The position numbers were made by a program, and so were the translations under genes. 64,000 nt of DNA, from NCBI RefSeq assembly GCF_020559915.1, contig NZ_JAJCLZ010000010.1:1-64000 (forward strand), written 5' to 3'. This DNA comes from Ruminococcus sp. 210702-SL.1.03 (GTDB lineage: Bacteria; Bacillota; Clostridia; Oscillospirales; Ruminococcaceae). This document shows positions 1-6,342 of this stretch, in pieces. A model generated the notes under the pieces. The model ran no database searches. It was not told the origin of the DNA and saw only the letters and a list, made by a program, of their open reading frames with translations. Within the stretch, counting starts at the first letter, position 1. The number at the start of each line of letters is the position of its first letter.

Positions 1-449
1 TGATCGAAAAATGAATCTCATATTTCAACTCACGCGCTCACGTGGAGCGCGACGAAGAGCCTGTGGTAGTATTTGCCAGATTCAAAAATTTCAACTCACG
101 CGCTCACGTGGAGCGCGACATTTGCCACCAGATGATCGAAAAATGAATCTCATATTTCAACTCACGCGCTCACGTGGAGCGCGACGATTAGACACAGCAA
201 TAGTGTCAAAACAGTTGGCAATTTCAACTCACGCGCTCACGTGGAGCGCGACACGCAAGAGTAGATATGGGAACAAATGTAAAAAATTTCAACTCACGCG
301 CTCACGTGGAGCGCGACCCTCGATTTCTTCTGCCGTCAGTGGACGAAATTCATTTCAACTCACGCGCTCACGTGGAGCGCGACTTTCCATAAACGCCTTT
401 GTCGTGATATTCACTAGATTTCAACTCACGCGCTCACGTGGAGCGCGAC
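1..449 (-). CRISPR. Type I-C CRISPR array (seven repeats, truncated by left edge)
   Basis: Seven identical 32-bp repeats lie at 22-53, 88-119, 154-185, 221-252, 286-317, 352-383 and 418-449. Six complete spacers of 33-35 bp separate them, and a partial spacer fills 1-21. Read on the minus strand each repeat starts GTCGCGC and ends GAGTTGAAAT, as type I-C repeats do. Inside is a perfect 6-bp stem (GCGCTC/GAGCGC). The array is co-directional with the cas operon, so the newest spacer is 384-417, next to the leader. The partial spacer at 1-21 is identical to the last 21 bases of the spacer at 120-153, which implies a duplicated spacer or array segment. No repeat is degenerate. Spacer targets cannot be identified without a search. 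Confidence 0.98.
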
Positions 450-620
450 CCTAGATGTTGTTGCAGTTGGACGCTTGCTCCACATGATACGGATCCGATC
501 CTTTTTGGTTTGCAAAATATCGGCGCGATGTTCATAAATCGTTGATATTTTGCGGGTCATTTGCCGCGAAGCGTCCGCGCGATCGGTTTCGCTTTCGCTT
601 CGCAGGTGTCGGTCAGTCTG
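450..620 (-). promoter_or_regulatory. CRISPR leader with inverted repeats
   Basis: This 171-bp gene-free stretch lies between the cas2 stop and the first repeat, where the leader of a type I-C array belongs. It holds a perfect 10-bp inverted repeat (GCAAAATATC at 512-521, GATATTTTGC at 544-553) around a smaller CGAT/ATCG pair. It also holds an 8-bp inverted repeat (GCGAAGCG at 566-573, CGCTTCGC at 596-603) that would fold just after cas2. I see no clear minus-strand -35/-10 pair, so the array may be read through from cas2 or use an atypical promoter. The inverted repeats could be integration-protein sites or RNA hairpins. Confidence 0.7.
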
Positions 621-911
621 TCAGATTATCAGCACGCCTTCAGGATCATACCCCGCTTTTGTGCCGAAATGTTCTATCCTGTTTTTCCAATTGTTGCCGA
701 GATAGTATATCCGCAGGCTGTCCTCTTGCTGATCTATTATCTTCAAAAGCTTGTCTTTCAGCTTCAAAAATGTGCCGTAGTCTACGTCTATCTCAAAAAC
801 GCTGTTCTGCACGCGCTGACCGTAGTTCTGGCACTCTTTTGCGACTTTTCTCAGCCGCTTTCTGCCGCTGTTGTCCGTTGTAGATACGTCATAACTTACT
901 AATGTCATCAT
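621..911 (-). CDS. cas2: CRISPR-associated endonuclease Cas2
   Basis: A 96-residue Cas2, the dimeric core of the Cas1-Cas2 spacer integrase. It begins MMTLVSYDVSTTDNSGRKRL, a ferredoxin-like beta1 strand with the Cas2 aspartate (VSYDVS). It ends with the usual PEGVLII. The ATG at 911 has a good ribosome site (TAGGTGAC) and leaves 11 bp after the cas1 stop. A longer reading frame runs upstream but only overlaps cas1, and those residues do not look like Cas2. It is last in the operon and directly precedes the leader. Family identity is clear and length is typical. Confidence 0.97.
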   Translation of the reverse strand: MMTLVSYDVSTTDNSGRKRLRKVAKECQNYGQRVQNSVFEIDVDYGTFLKLKDKLLKIIDQQEDSLRIYYLGNNWKNRIEHFGTKAGYDPEGVLII

Positions 912-922
912 TTTTTTGTCAC

Positions 923-1963
923 CTACTTCAGCAGATAGCATGGGTACTCGCTTATCTCGCCGCGTATGTATTTTGCCATCAGTGAGCTTTGCACATACGG
1001 CAGCAGCCCCAGCGGTATTTTCTCGCCCAGATATGGGTGGTCTATCCTTCCGCGTTTGCGTTCCTGCCAAGCCGTCAGCACCTTTTTCTTGCCGTCTTTG
1101 CTGAGGTATACCGCGCCGCTCGGCTGTGTTTCAAAATCTTCCGCTTTTATCATTTTCAGATTTATCATCGTCAACACCAGCCGCTCGCATATGCAGCGCG
1201 TTTCCTCTACCATGTCGCACGCCAAACTTGCTCTGCCGGGGCGCAGTGAATGGTAAAATCCGCAGCAGCTGTCCAGCCCTACGCTCTCCAGCGCCGATGT
1301 GTGCCAGCTGACGGCGATGGTGTACAGAAACGAGAGCATAGCGTTCACGCGGTCTAGCGGCGGTCTTTTGGTGCGGTTCAGCAGCTTAAATTCTTCTTTC
1401 TGCTGACGTATCAGCCGGTCGAAAATATCGAAATATGCTTTGGCGCAGCTGCCTTCCACACCCATTATCATCTCTTTGTCCTTCATCTCGTAAACGCTTT
1501 TTATGCCGCTTTCGAGGTAGCTTATGCAGTCGGTGAGTGCGCCGTCGGCGTTTATCTCGGGTGCGTCGCGCATACTGCGCTTTATCAGATACCGCGTGTT
1601 TGAAAGCTTTGCCGCCACGCAGTTCTGCATCATCTCCGTCTGCTCAGTGCCGAATTTTTCAAACTGCGCTTTCCGCAGATAAACGTTGCCCTTCGGCTTG
1701 CCTTGAACTCTCGCCAAAAATTTTCCCTGCGGCGATATGAAGTTTATCGGTATGCCGTATTCGGTGCACTTGCCCATCAGCGCGGGCGAACAGCCTATGT
1801 AGTTGAAAATGTATATGTCCTCGATGGTGGTGAATGGCAGCCGAAATTTCTCGCCGCTGTATTCGCCGTCCTCGTTTTTCGTGCGGCATACTACGTTCTC
1901 GCCGTCTAGCGTCAGGTACGCCGTTTCGTCGATTATGTAGAGTGAATTAAGCAGTTTTCGCAA
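923..1963 (-). CDS. cas1: CRISPR-associated endonuclease Cas1 (type I-C)
   Basis: A 346-residue Cas1, the metal-dependent integrase that inserts spacers with Cas2. The N-terminal beta domain starts MRKLLNSLYIIDETAYLTLD. The alpha-helical catalytic domain contains GVEGSCAKAYFDIFD (metal-binding Glu) and, later, the HSLRPGRASLACDMVEE segment with the conserved His and Asp/Glu ligands. Length and both motifs are typical of subtype I-C. It lies between cas4 (13 bp upstream) and cas2 (11 bp downstream). All catalytic motifs appear intact, so adaptation should be functional. Confidence 0.97.
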   Translation of the reverse strand: MRKLLNSLYIIDETAYLTLDGENVVCRTKNEDGEYSGEKFRLPFTTIEDIYIFNYIGCSPALMGKCTEYGIPINFISPQGKFLARVQGKPKGNVYLRKAQFEKFGTEQTEMMQNCVAAKLSNTRYLIKRSMRDAPEINADGALTDCISYLESGIKSVYEMKDKEMIMGVEGSCAKAYFDIFDRLIRQQKEEFKLLNRTKRPPLDRVNAMLSFLYTIAVSWHTSALESVGLDSCCGFYHSLRPGRASLACDMVEETRCICERLVLTMINLKMIKAEDFETQPSGAVYLSKDGKKKVLTAWQERKRGRIDHPYLGEKIPLGLLPYVQSSLMAKYIRGEISEYPCYLLK

Positions 1964-1976
1964 CCTCTCAGCCCCT

Positions 1977-2669
1977 TTACTGCGCGTCGTTCATCGACAT
2001 CACTATCTCTTTTACGCTGTATTTTTTCACTTTCGGGAAGCACATATCCGCCAGCGAACACCCGCTGCATTTCTGTCCGCGGGCGCGCTGAGGTATCTCG
2101 CCGCTTTGCAGTATCTCCCGCATCTCGTGCAGATATTTCCGCAGCAGTCCGTCATACTTTTCACGCTCCCGCCCATCAAAAGGCAGCTTTACCCTGCGCC
2201 GCACATCGCCGTAATATATGTAAGCGTTGCAGTTACAGCCGAAAATGCTGTCGGCGCATATCTTCTGCGCGTAGACCTGTATGGCGTCGCTTTCGTTGTA
2301 TTCGCCCGACTTCGGCTTGCGCGGCTTGTATTCCACGATGTCCACGTCAAAATTTTCGCCGAGCTTTTCGATATACGCGCCGCTCTTTTTCCGAACAAAT
2401 TCTATGCAGTCAGCCACGCCGAAAATGTCCAGCTCGGGGTCGTCGCAGTAAAGCGCAACGTCGCTGCGCACTATCTTTTCTTTGCTCTCAAAGCTGCGGC
2501 TGCCGCTGTGCACATTCTCGTGCATCAGGTTAGCTTTTACCACAAAGGCGTTTTCCGCCCAGTCGTCGTTTATTTCCAGCAGAGCAAATCTGCGCGGACA
2601 GTACATATAGTGCTGTATGCTGCGTATGTTTATCGTCCGCGCCTGCTCTCTGTATACCTCGTTCTCCAA
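1977..2669 (-). CDS. cas4: CRISPR-associated exonuclease Cas4
   Basis: A 230-residue RecB-family Fe-S nuclease that trims prespacers and selects PAM-bearing ends for Cas1-Cas2. The N-terminal cluster Cys lies in MYCPRRFALLEI and the three C-terminal Cys in the CSGCSLADMCFPK segment, together forming the four-cysteine 4Fe-4S site. RecB-like catalytic residues include the Asp of LDIFGVADCIEF and the VDIVEYKPRKPKSG motif (QhXXY region nearby). The best start is TTG at 2669, since the ATG inside the frame would delete the usual N-terminal helix. Its ribosome site is weak, suggesting translational coupling to cas7, which ends 7 bp upstream. Confidence 0.95.
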   Translation of the reverse strand: MENEVYREQARTINIRSIQHYMYCPRRFALLEINDDWAENAFVVKANLMHENVHSGSRSFESKEKIVRSDVALYCDDPELDIFGVADCIEFVRKKSGAYIEKLGENFDVDIVEYKPRKPKSGEYNESDAIQVYAQKICADSIFGCNCNAYIYYGDVRRRVKLPFDGREREKYDGLLRKYLHEMREILQSGEIPQRARGQKCSGCSLADMCFPKVKKYSVKEIVMSMNDAQ

Positions 2670-2676
2670 TTTTTGA

Positions 2677-3546
2677 TCAGAGCTTTTCTATCATCTCTAC
2701 GCCTGCGGGCATATCGCGGTCTATGCTTATCTCGTAGTCCGAAAATGCTCTGGGTACAGCCGTATCTTCTTTCAGCTTTATGCTGATCTTGTCGAAAAGC
2801 GTCTGCGCGGGGGCGTTGCCCAAAGGCGACTCGTGCTTGAAAACTATCAGCTTTCTCATGCACATCTTTCCGCGCGCCGCGCTTCTGTCGTGCTCAAACA
2901 TATTGATGACAGCGCTCCAAAGCAGCTCTAGGTCGTCTTCGCTAAAGCCCGTTATCTTGTCGGCGAGCATCGCGGAAACATAGCCCTCGGCGCGGTAGAG
3001 CGCGTAGGGGATAAAGCTTTTTCTGCCCATTTCGGTGTCGCCGACCTCTTTTCTCTCAGCCGTGGTCTTTGCCTGTCGCGTAATGCTTATCTCCTGCGGG
3101 AAAACGGGATCTAGGCTTCTCGCAAAGTTTATCTGCACAGGCCCTCTTACTATTCCACATGGGTCGTCGCCCGTGCTCATTACTGCGCCGAATGTGCGCA
3201 CATCGTAGTAATTTTTGCATATGTAGTCGCGCGCCTGCTTCTGCGTTTCGGCGGGCGTGGTCTTGCCGTTTCCGGTCGGCAGGTCGAGCGCGTTGTAAGC
3301 TTCGGTGAACTTGGTGTTCAGCGCCTTGTCAGCCTTTATCAGTATGTTGAAGCCCGGCTCGCCCTCTTTTACAAGCTCTACGAAATTTCTGATTTTTCTT
3401 TTCAGGCATACGTCGGTAACGTAGCCGAGGTTGCTTTCGGGGTCTACGCGCGGCATATTTCCCGCGTCAGGGTCGCCGTTGGGGTTGCCGTTTTCTACGT
3501 CGAATATCATTACAAATTCATAGCGGTTTTTGATAGCGTTTTCCAT
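2677..3546 (-). CDS. cas7: Cascade backbone protein Cas7 (Csd2, type I-C)
   Basis: A 289-residue Cas7/Csd2, the subunit that polymerises along the crRNA spacer to form the Cascade backbone. It starts with the family signature FVMIFDVENGNPNGDPDAGN and has the glycine-rich RRM-type core (DVRTFGAVMSTGDDPCGIVRGPVQ). Length is normal. The ATG at 3546 is preceded by AAAGGAAG. It lies between cas8c (18 bp upstream) and cas4. Confidence 0.97.
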   Translation of the reverse strand: MENAIKNRYEFVMIFDVENGNPNGDPDAGNMPRVDPESNLGYVTDVCLKRKIRNFVELVKEGEPGFNILIKADKALNTKFTEAYNALDLPTGNGKTTPAETQKQARDYICKNYYDVRTFGAVMSTGDDPCGIVRGPVQINFARSLDPVFPQEISITRQAKTTAERKEVGDTEMGRKSFIPYALYRAEGYVSAMLADKITGFSEDDLELLWSAVINMFEHDRSAARGKMCMRKLIVFKHESPLGNAPAQTLFDKISIKLKEDTAVPRAFSDYEISIDRDMPAGVEMIEKL

Positions 3547-3564
3547 AGTTTTATCTTCCTTTCA

Positions 3565-3951
3565 TTATTCGTCGGCCTGCGCAGCCTTTTCTTTGGTTTC
3601 ATTTTTGGTGTAAAGCTCACTCTTCTGCTGGTAGTAGTTCACGATGAACATACCCTGATCTTCTAAGCTGAGCTGCTTCGGGTATCTGTCATTAAGCCCT
3701 GCGTTTAACTCGGTAAGAAGCTTATCGTAATAGATAAAAGCCGGCTTGCCGAGCTTTCTCATGTGGTTTCTTGAAAGCTTCATCAGTATCGGGAAAATGG
3801 TTGCGGGCTGCGAGCAGGCTGACGAGAAGTAGGTGTCGCCTATCGTCCTGTTAAGGTCGCCCGTTACAGAATCGCACTGTATCTTTTCCAGTACGGCGAA
3901 AAGCCTGCCACAAAGTGCCGCCGGCTCTCTGTTGTCTTGGTTTATCAGCAT
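3565..3951 (-). CDS. cas11c: Cas11c small subunit, internal translation product of cas8c
   Basis: Within cas8c, in the same frame, an ATG at 3951 lies 8 bp after a perfect Shine-Dalgarno AAAAAGGAGG (3960-3969). It would give a 128-residue helical protein (MLINQDNREPAALCGRLFAV to the cas8c stop). Type I-C systems are known to make their small subunit Cas11c from an internal start in cas8c, with about this size and position, and several copies line the inner face of Cascade. The sequence shows the start and ribosome site. Function is by analogy with characterised I-C systems. Confidence 0.85.
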   Translation of the reverse strand: MLINQDNREPAALCGRLFAVLEKIQCDSVTGDLNRTIGDTYFSSACSQPATIFPILMKLSRNHMRKLGKPAFIYYDKLLTELNAGLNDRYPKQLSLEDQGMFIVNYYQQKSELYTKNETKEKAAQADE

Positions 3952-5361
3952 TTTAATGTCCTCCTTTTTGTAATTGCGTATCAGGCAGGCTTTTATTATG
4001 CCCGCGCGCGCGTTATTTAGCTTTATAAAATGGTTATTGTCGGCATCGCTGTCTGTCTTTACACGCCTTATCATTGTGCTCAGCAGGGAAGTGGGGTAGT
4101 TCGTTCCGTTAAATATCGCCTCAAAAATACCCGAGAGCAGGGGCGGCGGTACTCTGCCGTTGCTTGATTTTGGCGATACCAACTCGTGGAGCATTCGCCC
4201 TGCCGAGATGTATTTCGGCTCGTAGCCGATAGCCATATTGCGCTGGTGCTCCATTATGTTGTCGATGATGTCGCCGTACTTCCTGCGCAGGGCGAACTTT
4301 TGGCACACTCGCGAGCTGTTCGCCGTAAGTCCCGCAACGTAAAAATCCACCCTCTCGTCGATGTCGGGAAACTCGATCGGCATACCTTTCAGCGCCTTTG
4401 CGAAAGTATCGTTCAGCGTGTTGTCAGCGCCCGTCAGCAGTCTGCTCACAAGTCTTGATTCGTTCACGTCGTCCCGCTTCATTGCGAAGTAGACAAGCGT
4501 CAGGTCGTCCATCACCTTGTGGTGCGCCTCGTCAGCAAGCAGGCGGTTGAGCGCCGAGGTGTACATCTTCATAGCCTTTTCGGAAACGCCGCTGTTGAAC
4601 GACTGCGTTTTACCGTACGATTCAAAAGCGTCCTCCTTAGCGCTTACCATAACGCAGCCCGACGCTATACCGCCCGCTATGCCTTTGATCTTATCGTGTA
4701 TGCGCGCCTGCGGCAGACGTTCGCCCAGTATGCTGCATACCGCCAGCTCGGTGTTTTCAGCTTCGGCGGCAGCCTGTTTCTCCGCCAGATATTTTCCGTA
4801 AGCTTCTCTAAAAGCGGGGTCGTCCTGCAAAAGCTTGTCCGTGTCAAATCCGAATTCGTAGTAAACGCTCGCCGCACCAAAGCGGCTGCCAAGCCCCAGC
4901 AATATCGGGTCGCTTGTGTGCTCCTCGGGATTCCACGTCTTTATGAAATTGCAGTACGCGCGGCAGAGCGGCGAGTCGATGCCCTCGAAAAACGCAAGGT
5001 TCACCTCGCAGAACGCTTTGTGCGATTTCTTTGCTTTGTCGGTCTTGTCCTCGGTCGAAAGCGTGCCGTCCTTTTTGTTGTAGTTCAGCCCGAATATGTA
5101 GAGTGGGCGGTGCTCGATGACGTTTCCGTCGATACCGGGCTTCTGCGTGCGTATGGGGAGCTCGGCGACTTTTGGCGCAAGCACCATCTTTTCCTTGCCG
5201 TTTTTGTTCTTTATCGGTTTAGATTCTTCCACGCTGATGATATTATCTATACAGCCCTCGGGCGAGAGCTGTATAAGATAGTTTACGTTTTGTTTGCAGT
5301 ATCCGTCCTGAACTTCTTTTTTCTGTATCAGGCTGTAATCGCAAAGTGCTTTTATCAGCAT
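3565..5361 (-). CDS. cas8c: Cascade large subunit Cas8c (Csd1)
   Basis: A 598-residue Cas8c/Csd1, the large subunit that reads the PAM and starts R-loop formation in type I-C Cascade. It begins MLIKALCDYSLIQKKEVQDG and has the family's central regions, including the segment starting SNGRVPPPLLSGIFEAIFNG. The start codon overlaps the end of cas5 by 7 bp and has a strong ribosome site (AAAGGAG), so the two are translationally coupled. The last 128 codons can also be translated on their own as Cas11c (separate entry). Length is typical for the family. Confidence 0.97.
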   Translation of the reverse strand: MLIKALCDYSLIQKKEVQDGYCKQNVNYLIQLSPEGCIDNIISVEESKPIKNKNGKEKMVLAPKVAELPIRTQKPGIDGNVIEHRPLYIFGLNYNKKDGTLSTEDKTDKAKKSHKAFCEVNLAFFEGIDSPLCRAYCNFIKTWNPEEHTSDPILLGLGSRFGAASVYYEFGFDTDKLLQDDPAFREAYGKYLAEKQAAAEAENTELAVCSILGERLPQARIHDKIKGIAGGIASGCVMVSAKEDAFESYGKTQSFNSGVSEKAMKMYTSALNRLLADEAHHKVMDDLTLVYFAMKRDDVNESRLVSRLLTGADNTLNDTFAKALKGMPIEFPDIDERVDFYVAGLTANSSRVCQKFALRRKYGDIIDNIMEHQRNMAIGYEPKYISAGRMLHELVSPKSSNGRVPPPLLSGIFEAIFNGTNYPTSLLSTMIRRVKTDSDADNNHFIKLNNARAGIIKACLIRNYKKEDIKMLINQDNREPAALCGRLFAVLEKIQCDSVTGDLNRTIGDTYFSSACSQPATIFPILMKLSRNHMRKLGKPAFIYYDKLLTELNAGLNDRYPKQLSLEDQGMFIVNYYQQKSELYTKNETKEKAAQADE

Positions 5362-6074
5362 TTTAGCTCCTTTCTGTACTCGGCGACGTCTATAACGCCG
5401 TCGATCATGTACGGATGGTAGTACATGGCGTCTGCTTTGTCGGAAAACTGCGGGTGTTCCCAGTCGCCGTTTATCGGCTTGCCGCCGTCGCGAAATCTCA
5501 TTCCGTAAAGCATAAGCCCCAGATCGTGCCTGCCCATGTTTTCTTCGGCAACTTCGCTGAGGTCGAGATCATCGACAAGCTCCAGCCGCTTCACCGAAAA
5601 CTCTCTGCACCCTAAGCATGGCTGGCGGAAGCACTGCCCCTTTTTCAGCCTGCGAAGCATGATGTTGTAGTGCTTTTCCTCGCACTCGTCCTCGTGGTCA
5701 GAGCGTATGAACGTTCGCTCGATGTGAAACTCTATCCCGTATTTCACGTCTTTGAGCACTACCGAGCCGCGCTGCGTTCGCACATCGGGCGTGTAGATAA
5801 CTGCCGCGCCGCCGCCGTTCATCTGCGCTCTGACCGCCTTTAGCGGCAGCTTGGTCTTTACCTCATTGCGCCGTATGTTGACGGTCTTGATCGGGTTGAA
5901 AACCACGATCTTGTCGATCACGATGCAAAGCGACGGCTTCCAATACACGCATTTGAGCATTCCCTCGAGTGCGCCGACAGTGGGCACATCGTAAGTTACC
6001 CTCTCGGTTTTCAGCTCAGGTCTGTTAAAGCCGGCGTAATCGCCTTCAACGATCACTTTAAAACCGTAAGCCAT
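5355..6074 (-). CDS. cas5: crRNA endonuclease Cas5d (type I-C)
   Basis: A 239-residue Cas5d. In type I-C, which lacks Cas6, this subunit cuts the repeat at the base of its hairpin to leave an 11-nt 5' handle and then stays on that handle in Cascade. The N terminus (MAYGFKVIVEGDYAGFNRPEL) and the RRM core with VGALEGMLKCVYWKP match the family. The ATG at 6074 follows AGGAGATGATCAA. It is the first gene of the effector and adaptation operon, with its own promoter at 6121-6149 and a candidate guide-RNA target in its 5' leader. Confidence 0.97.
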   Translation of the reverse strand: MAYGFKVIVEGDYAGFNRPELKTERVTYDVPTVGALEGMLKCVYWKPSLCIVIDKIVVFNPIKTVNIRRNEVKTKLPLKAVRAQMNGGGAAVIYTPDVRTQRGSVVLKDVKYGIEFHIERTFIRSDHEDECEEKHYNIMLRRLKKGQCFRQPCLGCREFSVKRLELVDDLDLSEVAEENMGRHDLGLMLYGMRFRDGGKPINGDWEHPQFSDKADAMYYHPYMIDGVIDVAEYRKELKC

Positions 6075-6092
6075 TTGATCATCTCCTCTAAA

Positions 6093-6111
6093 CTTATATT
6101 AGTATTTCGTT
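6093..6111 (+). promoter_or_regulatory. Predicted target of the CreR-like RNA in the cas5 5' leader
   Basis: The plus strand at 6096-6111 reads ATATTAGTATTTCGTT. The pseudo-spacer of the RNA at 6278-6293 reads ATATTGGTATTGCGTT. Fourteen of 16 positions agree, and the two differences are spacer positions 6 and 12, where type I crRNA bases are flipped out of the hybrid. Matching stops at position 17. The site lies immediately downstream of the predicted cas5 start point (about 6114) and upstream of the ribosome site, so bound Cascade would block transcription. The 5' flank is CTT (6093-6095), not the canonical TTC PAM of type I-C. Confidence 0.82.
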
Positions 6112-6120
6112 ACTGTAATA

Positions 6121-6149
6121 ATGATACTCCATTTTGAATTAAATGTCAA
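6121..6149 (-). promoter_or_regulatory. Promoter of the cas5-cas8c-cas7-cas4-cas1-cas2 operon
   Basis: On the minus strand TTGACA (6149-6144) and TATCAT (6126-6121) are separated by exactly 17 bp, placing the start point near 6114, about 40 bp before cas5. No other strong promoter lies in front of cas5. The operon can therefore be controlled independently of cas3. Confidence 0.85.
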
Positions 6150-6208
6150 TAGTGTAATGTTACAACTTTTAAATGCCTTTTTTATGCAGTTATAACAAAA
6201 TCCCTGCA

Positions 6209-6238
6209 TTGACAAACATCTTGTAAAAATGCTATAAT
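6209..6238 (+). promoter_or_regulatory. Promoter of the CreR-like small RNA
   Basis: A perfect TTGACA (6209-6214) and TATAAT (6233-6238) with an 18-bp spacer face rightward, opposite to every cas gene. The predicted start is near 6245, three bases before the degenerate repeat. No coding sequence follows, only the 85-nt RNA and its terminator. Confidence 0.9.
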
Positions 6239-6244
6239 AAACAT

Positions 6245-6331
6245 ATAGTCTGCGCGAAAGCGTATGTGAGTTGCAATATATTGGTATTGCGTTTGAAAAC
6301 TGCCGCCCCCATCTCGGGCGGCTTTTTCTTT
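6245..6331 (+). ncRNA. creR: CreR-like crRNA-mimicking cas-regulating RNA (degenerate repeat, pseudo-spacer, terminator)
   Basis: This transcript of about 85 nt lies between cas3 and cas5. Its 6248-6277 segment is a degenerate copy of the array repeat. It opens GTCTGCGC (repeat GTCGCGC), folds a 5-bp stem with a GAAA loop, and ends in TGAGTTGCAAT, which matches the 11-nt Cas5d handle TGAGTTGAAAT at 10 of 11 positions. A pseudo-spacer follows from 6278. Its first 16 nt match the cas5 leader (6096-6111) except at positions 6 and 12. A GC hairpin (6302-6308 with 6316-6322) and TTTTTCTTT end the RNA, in place of a second repeat. Guide RNAs called CreR, which lead Cascade or Cas12 to repress their own cas promoters through short partial matches, are known in other type I and V systems. 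Assigning this RNA to that class is inference from sequence. A CreA-type antitoxin is the alternative, but no toxin gene is visible. Confidence 0.85.
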
Positions 6332-6342
6332 GTATTTGCGGC

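Noticed and set aside
11-454. 147-codon open frame across the CRISPR array
   Set aside because: It is a translation of the repeats (FQLTRSRGAR recurring) with no ribosome site; the repeat is not coding.
6112-6208. Possible toxin partner (CreT) for the crRNA-like RNA
   Set aside because: No start codon with ribosome site, rare-codon mini-ORF or second promoter was found here besides the cas5 promoter, so CreR-type regulation is preferred over a toxin-antitoxin reading.
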